Origin: CAIQQQ01 sp040399685
GTDB lineage: Bacteria; Pseudomonadota; Alphaproteobacteria; Acetobacterales; Acetobacteraceae
Assembly: GCA_040399685.1 (NCBI GenBank)
Contig: JBBART010000014.1
Span: forward strand, 1 to 64,000
DNA: 64,000 nt
Direction of reading: 5' to 3'
Numbering within the stretch: the stretch's first letter is position 1; every line of letters starts with the position of its first letter. Position numbers and translations under genes: made by a program. The notes beneath the pieces were generated by a model. That model made no database searches. It was not told the origin of the DNA and saw only the letters and a list, made by a program, of their open reading frames with translations. Positions 1-8,480 of this stretch are shown in pieces.

Positions 1-27
1 CCGCCCCGCGTCGGGAAGCTAAACGAG

Positions 28-1176
28 TCAGGTCTTGCGCAAGTCGGTATAAGGCGCGCTAACAGTTAAATGTTGGCGCGCTACCAGCGGCCTGAGCGTT
101 ACGGCTCTCCAGGCGTTGCGGAGCAACCAGATTGTCGTATGTCGTGTGGCCGGGAATTTGGCGGCAAAGTTCAGTGGCGCAGCAATAAAACCGGGGTGGC
201 GGCTGGCTATTCCACGTAAAGGGGCGGTGACCCGCCAGGAGGTAGACGCTTCGATTGCGTTAAGCGAAACTTTCAGATCACGAATTTGTTGTTCGGCTTC
301 CACCAGCCGGGTTTGGCCACCGACGAGCCGGTCATTTTTATTTCGCAGCTCAGATTTTACGCGTGCAAGATCCGCCTCAAGCTCGCTTTCACGCGTCTTG
401 GCTGCCAAAAGTCCAAGGCGCCAACCTTCAGCGTCGTGACCAAGCTTTAAAAGGGTTTGACGCCATTCTTCAGCCTGATCGTGCATTTTTAGATTTTCAA
501 ACTTTACAAAATCATCAAAAACATTTGGTGGAACCGCCAGTTGTTCGATTAATGCTGAGTGTTCGTTCGCTACGTAAAAGCAATTTAGGCCATCATAGTA
601 AGCAAACGTATATCCGTGATTTAAAATAAGATCTTCCCATTGGTCTCTTGTTTGAACCTGAGCCATTGGCTCAGTGGCCTCTATGACGACAACCCATGGT
701 CGAAATGCAATGAAATTCATGCTCAACAGAACGTCTCGTTCGGCGCCTTCAACGTCGATTTTGAGGAAATGAATCGGTAGTTCACCCCGCGCCTGGCAAA
801 TGCTGGTGAGCGAGAGCATCGTCATAGATCTTGTTTTGTGCGAGATCCCAGCTTCAAGGTGCCGTTGTGCAATGGTTGAATCTGTCGTTGACAGACCTGC
901 GCTGGAAAGTTCGTAAAATGTAACGATGCCTGCTGTGTTTCCAACCAGCGCATTCAAGTTGGTGTCGCGAGGACGCTGTGCTTTGAGTCTTGCGTAATAT
1001 CTGGCGGTTGGCTCGACGTTTATTCCGCTCCAGCCCATTTCATAGAAAGCATTGGTAACTGAAAGATTCTGTGGGTCTGCAGCGCCAACGTCAATATAAA
1101 AACCGTTTTTGACATTTTTTAACGCCCTATACAGTACAACATCTTCGTTATTTTGAGAATAAGACACAAACGTCAT
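28..1176 (-). CDS. FkbM family methyltransferase with C-terminal coiled coil
   Basis: Predicted SAM-dependent methyltransferase of the FkbM family (382 aa), a group that often O-methylates sugars or polyketides. The N-terminal half has the family pattern: a GFYIDVGAADP nucleotide-binding loop near residues 25-35, followed by the LKIDVEGAE motif near residue 140. Residues about 260-320 are charged and heptad-like (ESELEADLARVKSEL), so a coiled coil is likely. It is followed by an EASTSWRVTAPLR segment of the kind seen at the ends of surface-polysaccharide enzymes. The ATG lies in very AT-rich DNA, and the gene itself is clearly lower in GC than the genes from 1.7 kb onwards, which suggests horizontal acquisition. 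The acceptor substrate cannot be read from the sequence. Confidence 0.8.
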   Translation of the reverse strand: MTFVSYSQNNEDVVLYRALKNVKNGFYIDVGAADPQNLSVTNAFYEMGWSGINVEPTARYYARLKAQRPRDTNLNALVGNTAGIVTFYELSSAGLSTTDSTIAQRHLEAGISHKTRSMTMLSLTSICQARGELPIHFLKIDVEGAERDVLLSMNFIAFRPWVVVIEATEPMAQVQTRDQWEDLILNHGYTFAYYDGLNCFYVANEHSALIEQLAVPPNVFDDFVKFENLKMHDQAEEWRQTLLKLGHDAEGWRLGLLAAKTRESELEADLARVKSELRNKNDRLVGGQTRLVEAEQQIRDLKVSLNAIEASTSWRVTAPLRGIASRHPGFIAAPLNFAAKFPATRHTTIWLLRNAWRAVTLRPLVARQHLTVSAPYTDLRKT

Positions 1177-1219
1177 TTAAATTTCCAGTGTGTTAAAATT
1201 TTTGATGTCCTGAAAACAC

Positions 1220-1236
1220 AAACTATTTTATAGTTT
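1220..1236. repeat. AT-rich perfect inverted repeat upstream of FkbM gene
   Basis: AAACTAT-TTT-ATAGTTT, two perfect 7-base arms around three T. It lies about 45-60 bases upstream of the FkbM start codon and could be a regulator site or part of the promoter. No specific regulator is suggested. Confidence 0.4.
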
Positions 1237-1515
1237 AGTCTTTTCAACGTATCTTCGTTATCTTATGGTGGAGTTCCTAGAAAACTGTCTTTTAACCATC
1301 GAGCCTTAACCATCTGCTACCATAAAAGAGCATTTCGCGCTATTGCATGATGGCGCGGTGAGGAGGGCCGGGTTGGTGCGCAAAGCCAAGTTCTATGGGC
1401 GTTCGACCTTGGCCGGATATCATACCATTAAGCCGCCCCTGAACACATGGTTGCACTTGGTGACTGTCGTTTAGCGACGCTGTGCCACCCAATCCCGCTC
1501 AAGAAACTGTGTGTT

Positions 1516-1556
1516 ACGACGCGAAAGTGAACACGCTCAGGAGCTTTCGCTGTCGT
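1516..1556. repeat. Long hairpin in intergenic DNA
   Basis: Arms ACGACGCGAAAG (1516-1527) and CTTTCGC-T-GTCGT (1544-1556) pair over 12 bases with one bulged T, around a 16-base loop. It lies about 80 bases beyond the 3' end of the minus-strand tRNA and could terminate or process that transcript. No U-rich tail is evident. Confidence 0.4.
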
Positions 1557-1633
1557 GACGTGATTGTCCGACAGATTATCAGGTCGTTCCTGAAGTTGGG
1601 TTCCCTCTCACGTGGCATGCGGGGCACAAGGGA

Positions 1634-1710
<77 letters not shown>

Positions 1711-1757
1711 ACAAAATGGTTGATAGCCTAAACTCGTCCAGCTTGTCACGCCCCCGC

Positions 1758-2783
1758 TCATTCCTGTTCTGCCAGCCACGCGTGGGCGGCCTGTTCGGCG
1801 GCCACCGGGCGGGTGGCGTTCACGATATAGGCCGTAATATCCCCGTTCGGGGCGGCGCGGTGCAGGTCTCGCGGCAGCAAATGATACCCGTTTGGGTAGA
1901 ACGCCCGGATCGCCTGGGCCGGCAGGGCCCGCCAGATGGTGGCGGTGGCGCGCTGGGGCACCAGGTCGTCATGCGCGCCATACAGGAACAGGCCAGGTGC
2001 GTGGAAATGCGGGGCGGCGGCCAGGGCGTCGTCCATTAGGTCTACCAGGCCGCGCAGCGTGTCGAAGCGGGTGGTGCGCAGGGTGAGCGGGTTGCGGGAC
2101 AGGGCAATCAAGGCTTCCTGGTTGTCGGACGGCGTTACACGCACCGGCCCGCGGCCCACTGTCATGCCCGGCACCAGCGTGGCCGCCAGCCACAGGCTGC
2201 TTTGCAGGAGGATATTCATCCGCGCCCGGCCCCACACGGCGGGGGCGGACAGTACATACGCGTCCGCATTGGGGGCGGTGCGTGTAGCGGCGCACATCAG
2301 CACCGCGGCGCCCATGCTTTCGCCCATCAGTACCAGCCGCGTCCCGGGGTGGCGGGCGCGGAGCAGGGCCGCCATTTGGGTGGCGTCACGGGCCAGGGCG
2401 TTGGTGCCGGCCCAAAGCCCGCGGCCGGGGGCCTCGCCGAAGCCGCGTTGGTCGGGCGCGTAGACCAGTATGCCTTGTCGGGTCAGGTCCTGCGCCGGGA
2501 TTTCCCAGGCATCGCGGCTGTCGTTGAAGCCGTGCAGCGCCAGCACCACGGCGCGGACGTCCCCTTCCGGTCGCCACACCCGATAGGGCAGGCGCGCGCC
2601 GTCTGGCATCACGAAATAATCCGGCTGTTGGGCGGCGTGCATGATCGTGGGTCCTGGCGGCGTTGATTGGGCAACGCAGCCGGCCAGGGCCATAAGGCTC
2701 AACACGGCGGCGCGACGGCTGATGGGCGAGGTTGAATGCATGGTAACCATGGCTATCATGCGCGCCACGTGAGACAGAAGCAT
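1758..2783 (-). CDS. Alpha/beta hydrolase, lysophospholipase-like lipoprotein
   Basis: Probable serine hydrolase of the monoacylglycerol lipase/lysophospholipase type (341 aa from the first start). An HGFNDSRDAW oxyanion-hole segment sits near residue 84. The nucleophile motif GESMGA places Ser156, an Asp lies in GAHDDLVP and a C-terminal His in PNGYHLLPRD. The N-terminus carries twin arginines (ISRRAAVLSL) and a lipobox LAGC (Cys36), so the protein is probably a lipoprotein at the periplasmic face. An internal ATG at 2741 gives a more normal signal-peptide length and may be the true start. It stands alone on the minus strand next to the tRNA. Substrate unknown. Confidence 0.8.
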   Translation of the reverse strand: MLLSHVARMIAMVTMHSTSPISRRAAVLSLMALAGCVAQSTPPGPTIMHAAQQPDYFVMPDGARLPYRVWRPEGDVRAVVLALHGFNDSRDAWEIPAQDLTRQGILVYAPDQRGFGEAPGRGLWAGTNALARDATQMAALLRARHPGTRLVLMGESMGAAVLMCAATRTAPNADAYVLSAPAVWGRARMNILLQSSLWLAATLVPGMTVGRGPVRVTPSDNQEALIALSRNPLTLRTTRFDTLRGLVDLMDDALAAAPHFHAPGLFLYGAHDDLVPQRATATIWRALPAQAIRAFYPNGYHLLPRDLHRAAPNGDITAYIVNATRPVAAEQAAHAWLAEQE

Positions 2784-2814
2784 CTCTGTCTGCCCCCAGC
2801 CTTAAGGATTTCTC

Positions 2815-3006
2815 ATGCCTGTCGGTGCCACCCCTCCCGGCGAAACATTCCACGTGGATGAACGCGTTGTTGCCTGTGATGGCGGCGATGGCGGTTTGGG
2901 CCATCCGCGCGTGTTCCTGCGCATCGAGGACCGGGAGGTCTCGTGCCCGTATTGTTCGCGCCATTACGTGCTGAACGAGGGCGCCGGTCACGGCGATGGC
3001 CACTGA
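2815..3006 (+). CDS. CHCC-type zinc-ribbon protein (NDUFS6-like)
   Basis: A 63-aa protein matching the zf-CHCC family. It has a single Cys followed by a GGLGHPRVFL stretch with a conserved His, then a CPYC pair and SRHYVL, together giving a CHCC zinc site. Mitochondrial relatives are the complex I accessory subunit NDUFS6. In alphaproteobacteria, free-standing versions of this length are common and their role is poorly defined. Its stop codon overlaps the first possible start of polA by 11 bases, so the two genes are probably co-transcribed. Confidence 0.85.
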   Translation: MPVGATPPGETFHVDERVVACDGGDGGLGHPRVFLRIEDREVSCPYCSRHYVLNEGAGHGDGH

Positions 3007-5797
3007 ACCAGCCATGACAGACGCGAAAACGCCGCACCTGATCCTCATTGACGGATCAGGTTTCATCTTTCGCGCCTTTCACGCGCTGCCGCCGATGACA
3101 CGGCCTGACGGCACCCCCGTCAACGCCGTGTTCGGGTTCACCAACATGCTGGCGCGCATGTTGAAGGACCATATCGGCACCCATTTCGCGGTAATCTTCG
3201 ACGCCGGGCGGATCACGTTCCGCAACTGGCTGTATGATAAATACAAGGCCCAGCGGCCACCGGCGCCGCCGGAACTGGTGCCGCAATTCGCCCTGGTGCG
3301 CGAAGCAACGCTGGCGTTCGGCGTGCCGGCCATCGAACTGGCGGATTGGGAGGCGGACGACCTCATCGCCTCCTATGCCCGCGCCATGAGCGAGATGGGC
3401 GGCAAGACCACCATCGTGTCGTCCGACAAGGATTTGATGCAGCTCATCCGTCCCGGTGTGGACATGATGGACCCCATCAAGCTGAAAACCATCGGCGATG
3501 CCGAGGTGTTCGAGAAATTCGGCGTGCCGCCTGGCAAGCTGATCGAGGTGCAGGCGCTGATGGGCGACAGCGTGGACAACGTGCCGGGTGTGCCGGGCAT
3601 TGGCCCGAAAACGGCAGCGTTGCTGATTCAGGAATTCGGCAATCTGGAGGCGGTGTTGGCCGCTGCCCCCAGCATGAAGCCGTCCAAACGTCGCGATCTT
3701 TTGATCGAACACGCCGAAGCCGCGCGTATTTCGCGCCAGCTGGTGATTTTGCGCGAAGATGCGCCGCTGCCGTTGCCGGTGGATGCGCTGGCGGTGGCCG
3801 ATATGCACCGGCCGACGCTGGTGGCGTTTCTGGTGGCGCAGGGATTTCGCAGCACCGTGCAGCGTTTGGGATTGGAGGAGGCGGCTGCCAAGATCGTGCC
3901 CCCCGCCGCCCCGGCGCCGCAGGGGTTGCAAGGCAATCTGCTGTTCGGTGGTGAGGCCACCCCGGCGCCCGCCCCTTCCGCGGATGGCAGCAGCTTTGGT
4001 CCGTATGAATGCGTCACCACGCTCGAAGCCCTGAACGCCTGGATTGCCGAGGCAACCGCCGTCGGCGTGGTGGCGGTGGATACCGAGACGGAGGGGCTGG
4101 ATGCGATGCGCGTGCGCATGGTCGGCTTCTCGCTGGCCACGGCCCCCGGTCGCGCCTGCTACGTGCCGTTGCTGCATGAGAATGTCGGCGCGCAAATTCC
4201 GACCGAGGACGCCATCGCCGCCCTGCGGCCGCTGTTGTGCAATCCGTCGGTGCTGAAGGTGCTGCAAAACGCCAAGTTCGACATGATGATCCTGGCACGC
4301 GCCGGGGCTGGGGAAATTACCCCGTTCGACGACACCATGCTGATCTCCTACGCCATGGATGCCGGCGCCCACGGCCACGGCATGGACGAATTGTCCACGC
4401 TGCATCTGGGCCACACGCCGAAATCCTATGACAGCGTGACCGGCACTGGCCGCGCCCGCATTCCGTTCGCGCATGTGCCGCTGGACCGCGCCACCGACTA
4501 TGCGGCCGAGGACACCGACGTCACGTTGCGGCTGTGGCACGCGCTGCACCCGTTGCTGCGGACCACGCAGTCGCTGGCGCAGTACGAACTGGTGGAGCGG
4601 CGGCTGGTGCCGGTGCTGTTGGCCATGGAGACGGCCGGCGTGAAGGTGGACCGCGCCGATCTGGAAGCGATGTCGGTGGATTTCGGCACCCGCATGGCGG
4701 TGATGGAGACTGATATTCACCGGTTGGCGGGCGAGACCTTCAATCTTGGGTCCCCCAAGCAACTGGGCGAAATCCTGTTCGACCGGATGAAATTGCCCGG
4801 TGGCAAGCGGCTAAAATCTGGCGCCTGGGGCACCGATGCGGCGGTGTTGCAGGATCTGGCGGACCAGGGCCACGAATTGCCGGGTCGGCTGATGGAATGG
4901 CGGCAGTTGGCGAAGCTGAAATCCACCTATGCCGATGCGCTGGTGGAGCAGATCAACCCCAATACCGGCCGCGTTCACACCAGCTTCGCCATGGCGATCA
5001 CCACCACGGGCCGTCTGAGTTCGACCGATCCGAACCTGCAGAACATCCCCATTCGCACCCCGGAGGGCGCGCGCATCCGCCGCACCTTCATCGCCGAGCC
5101 GGGGCATGTTCTGGTCAGCGCCGACTATTCACAGATCGAACTGCGTCTGCTTGCCCACATGGCTGATATCCCGGCGCTGAAGGCGAGCTTCGCCAATGGC
5201 GAAGACATCCACGCCCGTACTGCCTCTGAAGTGTTCGGCGTGCCGATGGAGGGCATGGACCCCATGACCCGTCGCCGCGCCAAGGCGATCAATTTCGGTA
5301 TCATCTACGGGATTTCGGCCTTCGGTCTGGCCCGCCAGCTGTCGATCGGGCCGGGTGAGGCGAAGCAGTATATCGACGCCTATTTCGCCCGCTACCCGCA
5401 GATCCGCACCTTCATGGACCGGACCGTGGCGCAGGCGAAGGAGCTTGGCTACGTGCTGACGCCGCTGGGCAAGCGCTGTTGGATTGCCGGCATCGGCGAC
5501 AAGAACGGCGCAAGGCGGAGCTATGCCGAGCGGCAGGCCATCAACGCGCCGCTGCAAGGTGGGGCGGCGGATGTGATCAAGCGCGCCATGGTCAAGTTGC
5601 CGCAGGCGCTGCGCGACGCTGGTCTGTCGGCCCGACTGCTGTTGCAGGTGCATGACGAATTGCTGTTCGAAGCGCCGGAGGCCGAGGCTGTGGCCACGGC
5701 GGCGCTGGCGCAACGCGTGATGCAGGACGCCGCCGCGTTGTCAGTGCCGTTGCTGGTTGAAACCGGGATTGGACAGAGCTGGGCCGAAGCGCACTGA
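2996..5797 (+). CDS. polA: DNA polymerase I
   Basis: Full-length Pol I (933 aa, close to the 928 aa of E. coli). The 5'-3' exonuclease domain occupies about residues 14-300 (LILIDGSGFIFRAFHA, ADWEADDLIAS, VPGVPGIGPKTA). The 3'-5' exonuclease follows at about 335-525 and looks catalytically intact, with VAVDTETEGLD, QNAKFD and YAAEDTDVT. The polymerase domain takes up the rest, with motif A DYSQIELRLLAH, the O-helix RRAKAINFGIIYG and motif C QVHDELLFE. It fills gaps in repair and replaces Okazaki RNA primers. An ATG at 3014 (residue 7) is an alternative start; neither start has a strong ribosome-binding site. Confidence 0.97.
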   Translation: MATEPAMTDAKTPHLILIDGSGFIFRAFHALPPMTRPDGTPVNAVFGFTNMLARMLKDHIGTHFAVIFDAGRITFRNWLYDKYKAQRPPAPPELVPQFALVREATLAFGVPAIELADWEADDLIASYARAMSEMGGKTTIVSSDKDLMQLIRPGVDMMDPIKLKTIGDAEVFEKFGVPPGKLIEVQALMGDSVDNVPGVPGIGPKTAALLIQEFGNLEAVLAAAPSMKPSKRRDLLIEHAEAARISRQLVILREDAPLPLPVDALAVADMHRPTLVAFLVAQGFRSTVQRLGLEEAAAKIVPPAAPAPQGLQGNLLFGGEATPAPAPSADGSSFGPYECVTTLEALNAWIAEATAVGVVAVDTETEGLDAMRVRMVGFSLATAPGRACYVPLLHENVGAQIPTEDAIAALRPLLCNPSVLKVLQNAKFDMMILARAGAGEITPFDDTMLISYAMDAGAHGHGMDELSTLHLGHTPKSYDSVTGTGRARIPFAHVPLDRATDYAAEDTDVTLRLWHALHPLLRTTQSLAQYELVERRLVPVLLAMETAGVKVDRADLEAMSVDFGTRMAVMETDIHRLAGETFNLGSPKQLGEILFDRMKLPGGKRLKSGAWGTDAAVLQDLADQGHELPGRLMEWRQLAKLKSTYADALVEQINPNTGRVHTSFAMAITTTGRLSSTDPNLQNIPIRTPEGARIRRTFIAEPGHVLVSADYSQIELRLLAHMADIPALKASFANGEDIHARTASEVFGVPMEGMDPMTRRRAKAINFGIIYGISAFGLARQLSIGPGEAKQYIDAYFARYPQIRTFMDRTVAQAKELGYVLTPLGKRCWIAGIGDKNGARRSYAERQAINAPLQGGAADVIKRAMVKLPQALRDAGLSARLLLQVHDELLFEAPEAEAVATAALAQRVMQDAAALSVPLLVETGIGQSWAEAH

Positions 5798-5840
5798 CAT
5801 CGAGGTGTCACACGACGAAGCCATTCTTCCGGTTGCAATT

Positions 5841-5859
5841 GCGAATGGTTCTCATTATC
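5841..5859. promoter_or_regulatory. Fur box upstream of the porin/EfeB operon
   Basis: GCGAATGGTTCTCATTATC matches 14 of 19 positions of the classical Fur consensus GATAATGATAATCATTATC and lies about 32 bases upstream of the porin start codon. The wider sequence, TTGC before it and a run ending ATTATCA, looks like the Fur sites of siderophore-receptor promoters. It predicts repression by Fur when iron is plentiful. Confidence 0.7.
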
Positions 5860-5890
5860 AACAAGCCACGCTCGTGATGAAAGTTCCTCC

Positions 5891-7333
5891 ATGATGTTCC
5901 GCTCCACAGCTCTGACCATGCTGCCTCTGCTTCTCGCCAGCTTTCATCCCGAGGCGGCATCGGCACAAAGTGTGGCCAACGCCGACGCCGCAGCGACGCG
6001 CGTGGACACGGCGGATTTCTTCACCGGGATCTGGCGCCGTCCCACCCTGCTCGGCGATATGGGCGGGCTGCGAAATGCACTCGGCGCTGTCGGCGTGACG
6101 GTGGGGCTGACCGAGGCGACGGATTTTCACGGAAACGCCTCGGGCGGGCTGAAGCAGGGCGCCACCGTTGGCGGGTTGGCCACGCTGACCTTGCAACTTG
6201 ACACCCAGAAGGCGTTCGGCTGGGACGGCGGGCTGTTCAACATCAGTGCCTTGCAGATCCACGGCCGCAGCCTCAGCCCGTATTATGTCGGCAGCCTGCA
6301 GACATCGAGCGGCATCGAGGCCACATCCACCACGCGGTTGTGGGAGGTCTGGTATCAGCAGAGCCTGCCGGATACCCGTTTCGATGTGAAACTGGGCCAG
6401 CAGAGCATCGATCAGGAATTCATGGCCAGCACGGGTTCGGCGCTGTTCGTGAACACCATGATGGGCTGGCCGATGGTGCCCTCGGCTGATCTGTATGCCG
6501 GCGGTCCCGCTTATCCACTGTCCTCGCTCGGCGTTCGACTGCGGGCGCAATCGCTCGGGCCTGTCACGTTGCTGGGCGGCGTGTTTCAGGACAATCCGCC
6601 CGGTGGCGCGTTCGCCAATGATGGCCAGTTGCGCGGCACCACCCGGTGGGGCGGCAATTTCAATCTGCGCACCGGAGCGCTGTTCATCGCCGAGGCGCAA
6701 TATGCGATCAACCAACCCGTCGCCGGCGAGATGGATGACGGCAGCAAGCCCACCGGCCTGCCCGGCACCTACAAGATCGGGGCCTGGTTCGACACCGCCG
6801 GCTTCCCGAGCCAGACCATCGACACGGCAGGGGTATCGCTCGCCAGCGCCAACAGCACCGGCAATCCGAAGCTGCTTCGGCAGAATTACAGCCTTTACGG
6901 CGTGGCCGATCAGATGGTGTGGCGGCCGGATGCCGATGCTCCACAGGCCGTGGGCGTGTTCGCCCGTGTGATGGGCGCACCAGGCGATCGCAATCTCATC
7001 AGTTTCAGCCTCAATGCCGGCATCACCCTGAAGGCGCCGCTGCCCGGCCGTGACGACGACACGTTTGGCATCGGCTATGGGCTGGCAAAGATCAGCAACG
7101 GAGCGACCAACTTTGACCGCGCCACGGCGCTGACGGTGGCCGGATATCCGGTCCGGTCGAACGAGCAGTTCATCGAAGTCACGTATCAGGCCCAGGTGAC
7201 GCCCTGGTTGCAGGTGCAGCCTGACGTCCAATACGTCATCGCACCGGGCGGCGGCGTGCTGAATCCGAACAATCCGGCAAAGAAGATCGGCGATGCCGTC
7301 ATCTTCGGGGTTCGTACCAACATCACCTTCTGA
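5891..7333 (+). CDS. OprB-family outer-membrane porin
   Basis: Predicted carbohydrate-selective-porin (OprB) family protein, 480 aa. A signal peptide of about 25 residues ends near EAASAQS. The body has the family pattern (TGIWRRPTLLGDMGGLR, then alternating amphipathic strands such as VTVGLTEATDF and GLFNISALQIHGR) and ends in VRTNITF, a C-terminal aromatic typical of outer-membrane barrels. It is the first gene of a three-gene operon with a Fur-like box in front, so it probably serves iron or heme uptake rather than sugar entry; that is inference. Two ATG codons are adjacent (5891 and 5894). Confidence 0.82.
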   Translation: MMFRSTALTMLPLLLASFHPEAASAQSVANADAAATRVDTADFFTGIWRRPTLLGDMGGLRNALGAVGVTVGLTEATDFHGNASGGLKQGATVGGLATLTLQLDTQKAFGWDGGLFNISALQIHGRSLSPYYVGSLQTSSGIEATSTTRLWEVWYQQSLPDTRFDVKLGQQSIDQEFMASTGSALFVNTMMGWPMVPSADLYAGGPAYPLSSLGVRLRAQSLGPVTLLGGVFQDNPPGGAFANDGQLRGTTRWGGNFNLRTGALFIAEAQYAINQPVAGEMDDGSKPTGLPGTYKIGAWFDTAGFPSQTIDTAGVSLASANSTGNPKLLRQNYSLYGVADQMVWRPDADAPQAVGVFARVMGAPGDRNLISFSLNAGITLKAPLPGRDDDTFGIGYGLAKISNGATNFDRATALTVAGYPVRSNEQFIEVTYQAQVTPWLQVQPDVQYVIAPGGGVLNPNNPAKKIGDAVIFGVRTNITF

Positions 7334-7361
7334 TCCGGTCAGGATCGACGGAGACTTTATT

Positions 7362-8480
7362 ATGACGCGCACAACAATCTCGTTGTTTGCCGGCTGCTTG
7401 CTGCTGGCCACTATTCCTGTTGGCCACGCGGCCGAGCCGAAGGGGTTCCTGGAAGGGATCAAACGCCACAGCATCCTGGGGTCCACGGTTCCGGAAAATG
7501 GCGACCAGAATCCCTACGCCATTGTCGTGGCGCCGGTCTCGGCCGGAAAGATTGTGAAGGATGACGTGCTGATCACGAACTTCAACAATTCGACCAATCT
7601 GCAGGGCCTTGGTTCCACCATCGTCTCCTACAGTCCGTCCACCAAGAAGACATCGTTGTTCGCGCAGATTCCGCGTGATCTTGCGCAATGTCCGGGTGGG
7701 GTGGGGCTGTCGACGGCGATGACAATGCTGACATCCGGCTGGGTGATCGTCGGCAGCGCGCCCAGCCGGGACGGCACCACCAATACCAGGGGCGATGGCT
7801 GCCTGATCGTGCTCGATTCGAACGGCCAGGTTGCCGGCACGCTGGCCAATGCCGGCATCAACATGCCCTGGGGCAACATCGCCACGATCGACGACGGCGC
7901 CACGGCCACGCTGTTTGTCAGCAATGCCGGCTTCGGCTTCGGCTCGCCCGATGGGGAGCCGCCGGTGGTGCACGAGGCGACGGTGGTGCGGCTGCGGCTG
8001 TCCATCGAACCGGGCCAGAAGCCGGTGGTGCGCAGCCAGACGGTGATCGCCAGCGGTCTTGGCGCGCAGGCGGACAAGGACGTGTTTCTGGTTGGGCCCA
8101 CCGGCCTCGCGCTGGGCGCGAACGGCACGCTTTATGTGTCGGATTCGGTCGGCAACAGCATCAACGCCATCCCGGATGCCGCCACCCGCGACACCAGCGC
8201 TGGCGTGGGCAGCGTGATGACGAAAGACGGCCTGTTGAAGCGGCCGTTGGCGATGGCCACGGCGCCGAACGGGCATTTGCTGGTGATCAACGGGCTGAAC
8301 GGCCAGGTGGTGGAGATCGATCCACAGTCTGGCCAGCAGATCTATGCCCGCTGGATCGATGCCAACAAGGCCCAGACCCCGCCCGGCAGTGGCGACCTGT
8401 TCGGCATCGCCATGACGCCGAAGGGCGACGGGTTTTACTATGTGGAGGACGAGGTCAACATGCTGGTTCTGGCAAGATGA
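7362..8480 (+). CDS. Secreted beta-propeller (NHL/SMP-30-like) protein
   Basis: A 372-aa exported protein. The ATG at 7362 has GGAG eight bases upstream and opens a clear signal peptide (MTRTTISLFAGCLLLA, cleavage after GHA about residue 23). The remainder has repeated blade-like segments such as GPTGLALGANGTLYVSDS and KRPLAMATAPNGHLLVING, typical of NHL or SMP-30 six-bladed propellers. It contains few cysteines and no visible heme motif. It sits 28 bases after the porin gene, and its stop TGA overlaps the EfeB-like start in an ATGA, so the three are translated together. Function unknown; a periplasmic binding or scaffold role with EfeB is an inference. Confidence 0.72.
   Translation: MTRTTISLFAGCLLLATIPVGHAAEPKGFLEGIKRHSILGSTVPENGDQNPYAIVVAPVSAGKIVKDDVLITNFNNSTNLQGLGSTIVSYSPSTKKTSLFAQIPRDLAQCPGGVGLSTAMTMLTSGWVIVGSAPSRDGTTNTRGDGCLIVLDSNGQVAGTLANAGINMPWGNIATIDDGATATLFVSNAGFGFGSPDGEPPVVHEATVVRLRLSIEPGQKPVVRSQTVIASGLGAQADKDVFLVGPTGLALGANGTLYVSDSVGNSINAIPDAATRDTSAGVGSVMTKDGLLKRPLAMATAPNGHLLVINGLNGQVVEIDPQSGQQIYARWIDANKAQTPPGSGDLFGIAMTPKGDGFYYVEDEVNMLVLAR

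Larger units (their letters stand above)
1177..1633. other. AT-rich non-coding stretch between FkbM gene and tRNA-Arg
   Basis: About 450 bases with no convincing gene on either strand. The first 150 bases are strongly AT-rich and should hold the promoter of the minus-strand FkbM gene. GC rises towards the tRNA. Two inverted repeats are visible (listed separately). The region lies directly 3' of the tRNA gene, where integrated islands normally sit, but no integrase or duplicated tRNA end is seen. Confidence 0.6.

Noticed and set aside
1361..1473. Short open frame (VRRAGLVRKAKFYGRST…) that could be a transposase tail
   Set aside because: Only about 38 codons and no family match I can support; left as non-coding DNA.
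3056..4762. Long antisense reading frame (568 codons) opposite polA
   Set aside because: It lacks any domain pattern, is His/Gln/Arg-rich as expected from the reverse complement of high-GC codons, and lies wholly over a clear polA.
5858..7486. 542-codon minus-strand frame opposite the porin
   Set aside because: It crosses the Fur-box promoter region and the gene junction; no signal peptide or domain.
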